Positions 39,549 through 47,189 of a stretch of DNA of 64,000 bases are shown one piece after another; the stretch's first letter is position 1; the number at the start of each line of letters is the position of its first letter. The DNA is from Ulva prolifera (lineage: Eukaryota; Chlorophyta; Ulvophyceae; Ulvales; Ulvaceae), in assembly GCA_023078555.1 (NCBI GenBank), contig CM041197.1, positions 11,939,257 to 12,003,256 of the forward strand, in the 5' to 3' direction. The notes under the pieces were generated by a model. It was not told where the DNA came from. It worked only from the letters and a program-made list of their open reading frames with translations, and searched no databases. A program made the position numbers and the translations under genes.

Positions 39549-42500
39549 AGAGACTAATCTGGACTGGCATCAGATGAAGTCTCTTCCGAACATCCTTCAA
39601 TGCAGGACCTGGTAACACCTTCGTGAAGACATCAGCAAGCTGGTCTTTGGTCCCTACCCATTGCACTTGAATCTCGTCTGCCTCTACAAATTCACGGACC
39701 CTTAGGTGCCGCACTCGAATGTGTTTAGACCTATCACTAGAGATTGGGTTGTTGGCTAGGATATTCGCACTTTTATTGTCTCCCCAAAGCACAGGTTTTT
39801 CTGGACGAAGATGCAGGTCTAATAACAACTGTTTAGCCCACATCAACTCGTTTGCTGCACTACTCATAGCGATCAGCTCAGCCTCAGTTGTATCACCAGC
39901 AGTGATAGGCTGTCGCTTCGACCTCCAAAATACTGTGTTGCCATAGACCCTTAGGACTAGGCCACTCACACTTTTCAGGCCTTTGTCATTCGCGAAATCA
40001 GCATCCGAATAGCCTTCCAGCAAACAGCTCTTTGATGAGCCCTCAAACACTAGACCTAGTTCCTTCGTGGACTGCAGGTATCTCAGTATATGTTGCACCG
40101 CTGGCCAATGCTCCTTTAAACTACACCCCATATGTTTGGCCAAAACATTGCAGGCATAAGAAATATCAGGCCGCGTAACTACAGCAATATATTGGATGCC
40201 TCCTACAGCACTCATGAATCTAGCGTGCTCAGCCTGGTCTGCTACCTCAAGTTCGGGATGATCCTTAGCACTCCTCAACTGTTGCCTTGGCACCAGCGGA
40301 GTCGGACTAGGTCTGCAATCTGCCATGCTGAATTTCTCTAGCAAGTTCACTACTTTCTGCTGCTGAGATAGAGAGATGATCTTCTGCTTCCTATCCCTGG
40401 TGATTGAGGCACCTAGTGCCCACGACAAGTCACCAAGGTCTCTACCTTCAAATGCTTTGAGAATCTGATCGATCAACTCCTTCAGGCCCGTAGACCGTCC
40501 AAAGATAAAAAGATCATCAACCCACAGAAATATGAAACACCTACCAGTTTTTCTAACATACAGTGCTGGGTCCGAATGTGATCTCACAAAACCCATTTCA
40601 CCTAGCAAACGTGCAAGGGCCTTGTGCCATTCACGTGCAGCCTGCTTCAATCCATACAAAGTCTTAAGCAATTTCCACACACGATTTGTACCATCATTCA
40701 GGATAGGAGGCTGTTCAACGTAGACAATCTCATTCATTACCCCATTCAGAAAGGCACACTGAATATCGACATGCTTCATTTCTAAGTCCTCTACTGCAGC
40801 GACCGAAAGCAATGCACGCAAAGTAGCATAGCTCCCTACTGGAGCCCACGTTTCAAAGAAATCAATTCCCTCTTCCTGGGTAAAACCCCTGGCTACATAC
40901 CGCGCCTTGTAACGCTGGATCTCCCCTGTGGGTCCCCTCTTTATCTTATAGACCCACTTACCAGAAATGGCCTTGGCCCCTACTGGCAGCTCAACGAGCT
41001 CATAAGTTCCATGCTCGCTCAACGAAGTCACCTCCTCCTTCATAGCACCATGCCACTTCTCGGCATCTTCTCCAGCTAAGGCCTGTTTCCAAGGCGGGCT
41101 ATCAGGATCAAAAGGCTTCCTCTTCTTAATGGCTGCAACCCGACGGGATGAACGTCGCTGGGCTGACTTACCGCCATCAAGCTCCCCATGCTTGGTCACC
41201 TCTGCACCAGCCACCGCACTGTCAGCCGTAGCCAACATGCCCGATGTTTCAGCTACCTTTGGTGCTACTGTCTGCTCACTCACTGTGCTATGCTCTATAT
41301 CAACACTAGCTTCTATGACAGCAACATCTGCATGTGGAATCAAGCGCTTGCGTACAAGCGGGTTCCATTTGTGTCTAACTGGGGCCGACTGCGCTTCCTG
41401 CCCTTGGGCATCAGCAGCAGTGTCATGCAAATCAAAACTAACTTCTTTAACAGGATGCATAGACTCCCCAGCGACAGGTGAGTTTGGGGCCGGACTTACC
41501 TCTCCCCTGGAGATAAATCCACCCAGATGCTCGCGCATGTAGTCCATCCCATGCTCCAAGCTGCGAGCCGTAGCCCGTTCGCCTGAAGCCCTGGGGACGG
41601 GTCCCCCAATATCTCCCATGGCCCCTCGCGGCGGGCCAGCTGATCCCGCCGCGGCAGAGCTGGGTTGATGTTGTATCTCCATGTCGCGGACACTCACCTC
41701 ATCTACTCTGCCAGAGTCGCCGGCGAGAGATCTCCCCGGAGATGTGAAGCTCTTCGCCCTCTGGCTGTTGTGTGCGGCCGATGGCGACATGTCGATGTTG
41801 GAGTGCTCAAGCTCCCGAAAGCGGTCGACGTTGGAGTGATTGTTGACGCGCTCGATGTTCTCACCTGGCTGGAGGTGCAAATCAGCAGCACCTTGGCGTA
41901 GCTCCTGACTACGCACTACCGCATGGACGTTCTCCACTACCTCTGGAGTTGTCTGTCTAGTCTTCCGCTGTAGCTCCCCTGAACCGAGGTCATCCCCCAG
42001 CTCCGGAACTACATGCTCAAACTCTGCGGCCAGGCTATCGCCGATGTACTCCGAATCATGCAGGTCAACAAGATTCTTGCCTATGGCCATCCCGTCAAAA
42101 TCATACTCAGCAGCTCCGTGCACTTGCATGTACTGCTTGCGAGCAGCAACCGCATCGACATCTGACAACGGGGGCGCGTACACCTTTTCCGCCATCTTGG
42201 GCTGGAATTCTAGTTTCTCAACTTCACTCCTAGTCGCTGTCGGCATGAGCCCTATCTCCACGCTATCGAATTTCTTGATGTACTCACGCAACATCGCAGC
42301 GCTATACACCATCTGCCGCACTTCAATCACTTTGCCGCCCCCCGGTACGGATTGGTAAACCCTGTTCATGTGTGGGCCTTGACCCGGACCTACCCACACA
42401 GCGTTTGCTCCCCTAGCGTCTAGTCTGCGTAGATGCTGACCATTCTGATAGAAATACACTGGTAAACCCCATGGGCGCATCTGCTCTACAAGCAGTTTGA

Positions 42501-45339
42501 ATCGTTCAAGATTCAACGATCTCCCGTAGAAGACCATATACGGGACCACAAGTCGGAAATTAGTGTTTTCCCAGAGTCTATTGCACCGCTCACTTTCGCC
42601 ACGCTTTGCCTGTGCCGTGATCTCCTCTTCTGTCATCAGCTTATCACCTTTAGCTAGAGCAGGCTTGTTACTCACACCTTTCGATTTCACTGCGAGCACT
42701 CTACTTCTATTAGCTCTGCTAAGATTTTCAATCGCATTGGACAAATTCTTCTGTATGAACTTTTTCTTTTCACGAGTCATCAAAGCAGTACTAGGCACAA
42801 GATTAGTGCAATGGTTGACACACATCGCCCCCTCCGGCCATAGCCGGCGGGGTAGATCGGTGGGGAGAATTGCAGCACGCATTTTGTCAGATGTGACACC
42901 ACACGTACGCTCTGCTATACCATTGCCCTCATGGTGTCCAGGAGCACATGTTTCCCACGATATCCCGTTCTCCGAGAAATAATCTTGGATATTGTGACCC
43001 TCAAACTCTCCGCCACGATCTCCGTGTACACCCATAACTCTAGGTGTGATCTTAATGCCCTCATCATCAACGAACTCATGCGGAAGAACACTAGTCCGTA
43101 TGTGCTCAATGATTTCAACTAGCAGCTGTGGCACTCTAGACTTCGCATCCATTGGACATGCAAAACTGTAGCGTGAATGCTCATCGACGACTATGAGAAT
43201 GTACCGTGCTTTTCCTACCCTTACAGGCAAAATGGGACCCATAACATCAACGTGCAGCCATGCACCAGGCCATTGGGCCTCATCATGTTCTACGTTTGTG
43301 CCATGCTGATTGCTAGAGCCGGAATCATGGGAGGCTAGGCGACAACCGTGGCAGCGACCTAGATTCTCCTTCACCACATCAGATTTTATTCCTAGACCCT
43401 TATACACCTCAGCTTTGGACATCATTTGCAGAATGGATGTGCCCGTTTGCAGACTCAAATATGTCAGAAATGTCGTGTTCAGCTTGGCAGCACCCGGAAC
43501 ATGTTGTGCCTTGCCAGTCAATGCAGCTATTCTGCAGAGATCGGCCTCGTCACTCTCGAGCTTTGCCACGGCATTGCTCGAGGACCACACACTAGGACTA
43601 TTGACTTGCTCACCCCTTAGGATGGGCTTGCCCTTATCCGTCTCAATGAAAAGAACAGGTCGATTCTTCGCGTCTGTGGATTGGTTAATCCTACCCTCCT
43701 TGTGGCCTAGGGCCTGGTCAGAGAAGCCTGGGATGATGACTATATCACCTCCCTCCGTGACAGCACGTGTTTGCAGGAAAATATTCTCATGCTTCAACTC
43801 CTCCGTAGACAAGATGTTGAAGGGGCATGCAGGGACATACAGACAGCTCGGGATCTCTAGGACTAATTCCTTCACATCACCACCCGTAGTCACATACGAA
43901 CCTACTTTGAAACAAATTGTTCCTTCGCCCACGACAGGAATGTCCTCGTCACCGACAGGCTGGATGCACGGGATTCTCGATTTCCGCATGCAGACGAATA
44001 GCTCAGGATTACGGATCACATGAGCTTGAGATCCACTGTCTATGAGAAAATTGCACAACTCGCCCAAGCGGGCAACATCAACCATGCTGAATCCGTCACC
44101 TGGAAACTCCAGTGTAGCGACGGATGGGCCTCTGCCCCGTCCGCGTCCGCGTCCGCGTCCTCGTCCGCGGCCGGTGTTGTTGCCGCGAGGTTGAGCTGCC
44201 TGCTCAGAGAGGAACTTTCTGACCTCCGGATGGATATCCGGGCAGTCCTTCTGGAGATGGCCTGTCTTCTTGCACACGTAGCATGTGCGGGTCTCATTTG
44301 TAGCGACGGCAGCAACTGCAGGGCGCTGTGGCTGTTGTGGGTTCCTACCTCTAGGGCCATGATCACGCCCTGCCCCTTGGGGAGGTCCACAGGCATCTAA
44401 TGCCCGTGCGTGATTCGTGATGGCAGCTATCTGAGTGAGGAAATCACGACCTCCTTGCTCGCTACGCAATGATACAAATTCCCGACCGAGAGGCTCGAAC
44501 AGCTTGTTGCTAACCTGGTACTGAGCAGGTTGAGCACCCAAAGCAGTCAGCTGATTGACTAAGGACATAATATATGTGCAGTATTCTTCTACCTGCGTGG
44601 CTCTATGACCTTTGAGTACAGCACGGGAGAACCTATCCCACAGGGATCTGATCTCTGCCTCTTTGCTAGGCATATACTTGGCACGCAGTGCACTCCATAC
44701 ATCCTTAAGGGAGACAAACACACGGACATATTCTAAGTCCTGTGCTGGCAGTGCAAAGCATACAACTGCCATTACCTTGTCATGAGTTGCAGTCTCAGGA
44801 CCAGTAGGCAATTCTGTCAGAAGGTGATGAAGGCCATGGCCTTTGAGCCACAGCTCAACACGAAACTCAAACGTTGAGAATCGTTCACCTTTACTAAAAT
44901 CCCACTGTGGGGACTTCCCTTTGTCAATCGCGGGCTCACGGAAGTTCATAGATCTCATTGCGTCAACTATGGCATTAGCATCAACTAAGTTCGCATTCAG
45001 ATGACTATTACCTGAGTCATCAGCTTCAGCCTGGGCCGTAGCACGCAGAGCTTCCGCCTCAGCCTCGGCAGCTTCACGAGCCTGTTCCGCGCGCGCTAGA
45101 ACAGCACGAACATTGCTTGCTTCAACCCGAGCTTGCTCCGCCGTAGCGTTAGCAGCTTCGAGCTGAGAGGCAGCTTGTGCAGCTTGTGCACGTCTAGTAC
45201 CAGCGGCTGGCCCGTCAGCACGGCTAGTAGTGGGTACGCCACCAGGTGCATCGCCCGAAGCGTGCAAGAGAGCAGCTTGCCTCTCAGCTTCGGCCGTAGC
45301 CTCAGCTTCAAGAGCAGCTTCCCCTTCTGGTGATGACAT
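39547..45339 (-). CDS. gag-pol: Ty1/copia Gag-Pol polyprotein, single frame, 1,930 aa
   Basis: The polyprotein provides the capsid and all enzymes for reverse transcription and integration. The ATG at 45337-45339 sits in ACCATGT, a favourable context, 263 bp after the 5' LTR. Domains in order: an Ala/Glu-rich, probably coiled-coil N terminus (about 1-107); Gag core (about 145-315, starting near W146); CCHC zinc knuckle (C353, C356, H361, C366); an Arg-Gly tract (about 388-404); aspartic protease with D434-S-G; integrase with a CHGC pair (C663, C666) and catalytic D698, D774 and E810, the last two 35 residues apart; an integrase C-terminal part with WVGPG near 970; a long low-complexity spacer (about 1050-1390); a bipartite basic cluster (R1395-K1408); reverse transcriptase (about 1429-1690) with D1525 and WVDD at 1606-1609; RNase H with D1779, E1819 and D1854. 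Gag and Pol share one frame, so no frameshift is needed. The frame looks whole. Family assignment is firm; processing sites are unknown. Confidence 0.96.
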   Translation of the reverse strand: MSSPEGEAALEAEATAEAERQAALLHASGDAPGGVPTTSRADGPAAGTRRAQAAQAASQLEAANATAEQARVEASNVRAVLARAEQAREAAEAEAEALRATAQAEADDSGNSHLNANLVDANAIVDAMRSMNFREPAIDKGKSPQWDFSKGERFSTFEFRVELWLKGHGLHHLLTELPTGPETATHDKVMAVVCFALPAQDLEYVRVFVSLKDVWSALRAKYMPSKEAEIRSLWDRFSRAVLKGHRATQVEEYCTYIMSLVNQLTALGAQPAQYQVSNKLFEPLGREFVSLRSEQGGRDFLTQIAAITNHARALDACGPPQGAGRDHGPRGRNPQQPQRPAVAAVATNETRTCYVCKKTGHLQKDCPDIHPEVRKFLSEQAAQPRGNNTGRGRGRGRGRGRGRGPSVATLEFPGDGFSMVDVARLGELCNFLIDSGSQAHVIRNPELFVCMRKSRIPCIQPVGDEDIPVVGEGTICFKVGSYVTTGGDVKELVLEIPSCLYVPACPFNILSTEELKHENIFLQTRAVTEGGDIVIIPGFSDQALGHKEGRINQSTDAKNRPVLFIETDKGKPILRGEQVNSPSVWSSSNAVAKLESDEADLCRIAALTGKAQHVPGAAKLNTTFLTYLSLQTGTSILQMMSKAEVYKGLGIKSDVVKENLGRCHGCRLASHDSGSSNQHGTNVEHDEAQWPGAWLHVDVMGPILPVRVGKARYILIVVDEHSRYSFACPMDAKSRVPQLLVEIIEHIRTSVLPHEFVDDEGIKITPRVMGVHGDRGGEFEGHNIQDYFSENGISWETCAPGHHEGNGIAERTCGVTSDKMRAAILPTDLPRRLWPEGAMCVNHCTNLVPSTALMTREKKKFIQKNLSNAIENLSRANRSRVLAVKSKGVSNKPALAKGDKLMTEEEITAQAKRGESERCNRLWENTNFRLVVPYMVFYGRSLNLERFKLLVEQMRPWGLPVYFYQNGQHLRRLDARGANAVWVGPGQGPHMNRVYQSVPGGGKVIEVRQMVYSAAMLREYIKKFDSVEIGLMPTATRSEVEKLEFQPKMAEKVYAPPLSDVDAVAARKQYMQVHGAAEYDFDGMAIGKNLVDLHDSEYIGDSLAAEFEHVVPELGDDLGSGELQRKTRQTTPEVVENVHAVVRSQELRQGAADLHLQPGENIERVNNHSNVDRFRELEHSNIDMSPSAAHNSQRAKSFTSPGRSLAGDSGRVDEVSVRDMEIQHQPSSAAAGSAGPPRGAMGDIGGPVPRASGERATARSLEHGMDYMREHLGGFISRGEVSPAPNSPVAGESMHPVKEVSFDLHDTAADAQGQEAQSAPVRHKWNPLVRKRLIPHADVAVIEASVDIEHSTVSEQTVAPKVAETSGMLATADSAVAGAEVTKHGELDGGKSAQRRSSRRVAAIKKRKPFDPDSPPWKQALAGEDAEKWHGAMKEEVTSLSEHGTYELVELPVGAKAISGKWVYKIKRGPTGEIQRYKARYVARGFTQEEGIDFFETWAPVGSYATLRALLSVAAVEDLEMKHVDIQCAFLNGVMNEIVYVEQPPILNDGTNRVWKLLKTLYGLKQAAREWHKALARLLGEMGFVRSHSDPALYVRKTGRCFIFLWVDDLFIFGRSTGLKELIDQILKAFEGRDLGDLSWALGASITRDRKQKIISLSQQQKVVNLLEKFSMADCRPSPTPLVPRQQLRSAKDHPELEVADQAEHARFMSAVGGIQYIAVVTRPDISYACNVLAKHMGCSLKEHWPAVQHILRYLQSTKELGLVFEGSSKSCLLEGYSDADFANDKGLKSVSGLVLRVYGNTVFWRSKRQPITAGDTTEAELIAMSSAANELMWAKQLLLDLHLRPEKPVLWGDNKSANILANNPISSDRSKHIRVRHLRVREFVEADEIQVQWVGTKDQLADVFTKVLPGPALKDVRKRLHLMPVQISL
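44139..44168 (-). repeat. Hexanucleotide repeat encoding the Arg-Gly tract
   Basis: On the plus strand GTCCGC is repeated five times with one substituted copy (GTCCTC). On the coding strand it gives alternating Gly and Arg between the zinc knuckle and protease. Arg-Gly tracts bind RNA, which suits a nucleocapsid tail. The in-frame hexamer could change length by slippage without breaking the frame. Confidence 0.85.
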
Positions 45340-45491
45340 GGTCTACCTGCAGCGAGCGATCTCTTCTCTCGCGCGGGCAGCTTCGTCGGCCGGCCCGTGG
45401 ACCGTCACGACTAATCTAATGTAAACCGCAGCCACACAGCTCGCAATCAAACATGCGAATGACTACTGTTGACTATCATGCGGTTGATCTG

Positions 45492-45501
45492 GTCATATGA
45501 C
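45492..45501. repeat. 10-bp palindrome in leader, copy 1
   Basis: GTCATATGAC is a perfect palindrome. A second copy lies at 45541-45550 and both are preceded by G. A paired palindrome in a retroelement leader could act in RNA dimerisation; this is a guess. Confidence 0.7.
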
Positions 45502-45515
45502 TACGCACTAAAGCA

Positions 45516-45539
45516 GCGCAGATGCCCTTGGGCATGCGC
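45516..45539. other. GC-rich hairpin in leader
   Basis: GCGC, a two-base bulge, ATGCCC, a TT centre, GGGCAT and GCGC form a stem of about ten pairs with a tight loop. It sits between the two GTCATATGAC palindromes. Possible packaging or translation-control structure, not demonstrated. Confidence 0.5.
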
Positions 45540-45540
45540 G

Positions 45541-45550
45541 GTCATATGAC
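45541..45550. repeat. 10-bp palindrome in leader, copy 2
   Basis: Second GTCATATGAC, 39 bp beyond copy 1, with the hairpin at 45516-45539 between them. Confidence 0.7.
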
Positions 45551-45587
45551 ACACCACTATTACGCACAACGAATGCAACCGCGCAAA

Positions 45588-45602
45588 CGTTCATCGATAC
45601 CA
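45588..45602 (-). promoter_or_regulatory. Primer-binding site
   Basis: On the minus strand TGGTATCGATGAACG begins directly at the inner edge of the 5' LTR. TGG pairs with the CCA end of a tRNA, and TGGTATC matches the 3' end of initiator methionine tRNA (GATACCA) as used by many copia elements. Beyond seven or eight bases it departs from the plant initiator tRNA I remember, so the actual primer tRNA is not settled. Confidence 0.75.
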
Positions 45603-45791
45603 TGTTATAAGCAAGGACCTATGCGCAGCATTCATCAAGCTAGCTAGTGGGCTGCAGAGCCGTTACCTGTGGAGCACTCAGGTCGTACGTCGGCAATGCA
45701 CAGATCAGGGGATGTACTGTAATGCAGTGAGGCAATACAGGAACCACGTAAGACTGTAAGAGAATGGTTACAGTAGACTTGGAGGCACATG

Positions 45792-45799
45792 ACTATATG
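45792..45799 (-). promoter_or_regulatory. TATA-like sequence in 5' LTR
   Basis: On the minus strand CATATAGT lies near the middle of the LTR, in GGCATATAGTC. It is the best TATA-like match noticed, but an eight-base match in a 394-bp LTR is weak evidence. Confidence 0.25.
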
Positions 45800-45879
45800 C
45801 CACCGATCTGTCAAGTCTACAGCGGTCATAATCACAGTGACCGCACACAATCCTCACATGGATTGTGCTGGATTATGCT

Positions 45880-45901
45880 CATGCATATGATCATGCATAT
45901 G
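45880..45901. repeat. Double CATGCATATG motif in 5' LTR
   Basis: CATGCATATG occurs twice separated by AT. Each copy contains the palindromes ATGCAT and CATATG, and TGATCA spans the centre. The same pair is at 39425-39446 in the 3' LTR. It lies in the upstream third of the LTR in element orientation, where enhancer sites would be expected; function unproven. Confidence 0.6.
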
Positions 45902-45996
45902 TCCTAACATAACAGGAGTTGGGCCCGTGGCCACCACACTCATGTGCGTACTTGCACGTCATGCATTGTGTCCCAGGATGGACCTCATTTATGACA

Positions 45997-46001
45997 TACG
46001 T
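45997..46001. repeat. Target-site duplication, right copy
   Basis: TACGT directly after the right LTR, continuing as TACGTAAGTCC into the rest of the interrupted B unit. A 5-bp duplication is normal for Ty1/copia integrases. Confidence 0.92.
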
Positions 46002-47189
46002 AAGTCCCGAGCACCATACATAAGTCCCGAGCAGTGTACGTAAGTCCCGAGCAGTGTACGTAAGTCCCGAGCACCATACATAAGTCCCGAGCAGTGTACG
46101 TAAGTCCCGAGCACCATACATAAGTCCCGAGCAGTGTACGTAAGTCCCGAGCAGTGTACGTAAGTCCCGAGCACCATACATAAGTCCCGAGCAGTGTACG
46201 TAAGTCCCGAGCACCATACATAAGTCCCTAGCAGTGTACGTAAGTCCCGAGCACCATACATAAGTCCCTAGCAGTGTACGTAAGTCCCGAGCACCATACA
46301 TAAGTCCCGAGCAGTGTACGTAAGTCCCGAGCACCATACATAAGTCGCTAGCAGTGTACGTACGTCCCGAGCAATGTACGTAAGTCCCGAGCAGTGTACA
46401 TAAGTCCCGAGCACCTTACATAAGTCCCTAGCATTGTACGTAAGTCCCGAGCAGTGTGCGTAAGTCCCGAGCAGTGTACGTAAGTCCCGAGCACCATACA
46501 TAAGTCCCTAGCAGTGTACGTAAGTCCCGAGCACCATACATAAGTCCCGAGCACCATACATAAGTCCCTAGCAGTGTACGTAAGTCCCGAGCACCATACA
46601 TAAGTCCCGAGCAGTGTACGTAAGTCCCGAGCACCATACATAATTCCCGAGCACTGTACGTAAGTCCCGAGCAGTGTACGTAAGTCCCGAGCACCATACA
46701 TAAGTCCCGAGCAGTGTACGTAAGTCCCGAGCACCATACATAAGTCCCGAGCAGTGTACGTAAGTCCCGAGCAGTGTACGTAAGTCCCGAGCACCATACA
46801 TAAGTCCCGAGCAGTGTACGTAAGTCCCGAGCACCATACATAAGTCCCGAGCAGTGTACGTAAGTCCCGAGCAGTGTACGTAAGTCCCGAGCAGTGTACA
46901 TAAGTCCCGAGCACCTTACATAAGTCCCTAGCATTGTACGTAAGTCCCGAGCAGTGTGCGTAAGTCCCGAGCAGTGTACGTAAGTCCCGAGCACCATACA
47001 TAAGTCCCGAGCACCATACATAAGTCCCTAGCAGTGTACGTAAGTCCCGAGCACCATACATAAGTCCCGAGCAGTGTACGTAAGTCCCGAGCACCATACA
47101 TAATTCCCGAGCACTGTACGTAAGTCCCGAGCAGTGTACGTAAGTCCCGAGCACCATACATAAGTCCCGAGCAGTGTACGTAAGTCCCG

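Larger units (their letters stand above)
45340..45602 (-). other. 5' leader of the copia element
   Basis: A 263-bp untranslated stretch between the 5' LTR and the gag-pol start, beginning with the primer-binding site. It contains several short upstream ATGs, two perfect 10-bp palindromes and a GC-rich hairpin. In LTR elements this region usually carries packaging and dimerisation signals; that role is inferred here from position only. Confidence 0.8.
39148..45996 (-). mobile_element. Whole Ty1/copia LTR retrotransposon inserted in satellite
   Basis: A 6,849-bp element with 394-bp LTRs beginning TG and ending CA, a 5-bp TACGT target-site duplication, a primer-binding site next to the 5' LTR, a polypurine tract next to the 3' LTR and one gag-pol frame between. 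Integrase lies before reverse transcriptase, which defines the Ty1/copia (Pseudoviridae) order. The element reads on the minus strand, so the 5' LTR is at 45603-45996. I find no difference between the LTRs by eye and no visible break in the coding frame, so the insertion looks very recent and the copy looks whole. The single frame and a long integrase-RT spacer make the polyprotein larger than is usual for copia (commonly about 1,300-1,500 residues). Clade within copia not determined. Confidence 0.97.
45603..45996 (-). repeat. 5' LTR of the copia element
   Basis: A 394-bp terminal repeat identical by eye to the 3' LTR. In element orientation it should carry the promoter and start of the genomic transcript. 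It is flanked upstream by TACGT at 45997-46001 and downstream by the primer-binding site. A TATA-like stretch is visible inside, but no canonical AATAAA was noticed. Confidence 0.97.

Noticed and set aside
43310-44023. Plus-strand open frame opposite gag-pol, and similar ones at 41129-41542 and 42563-42982
   Set aside because: They are antisense to conserved integrase, protease and spacer coding sequence and resemble no known protein. The minus-strand frame explains the region.
45644-45850. 68-codon frame in each LTR (also 39189-39395)
   Set aside because: Short, no recognisable domain, and lies in the LTR regulatory region. Present twice only because the LTRs are copies.
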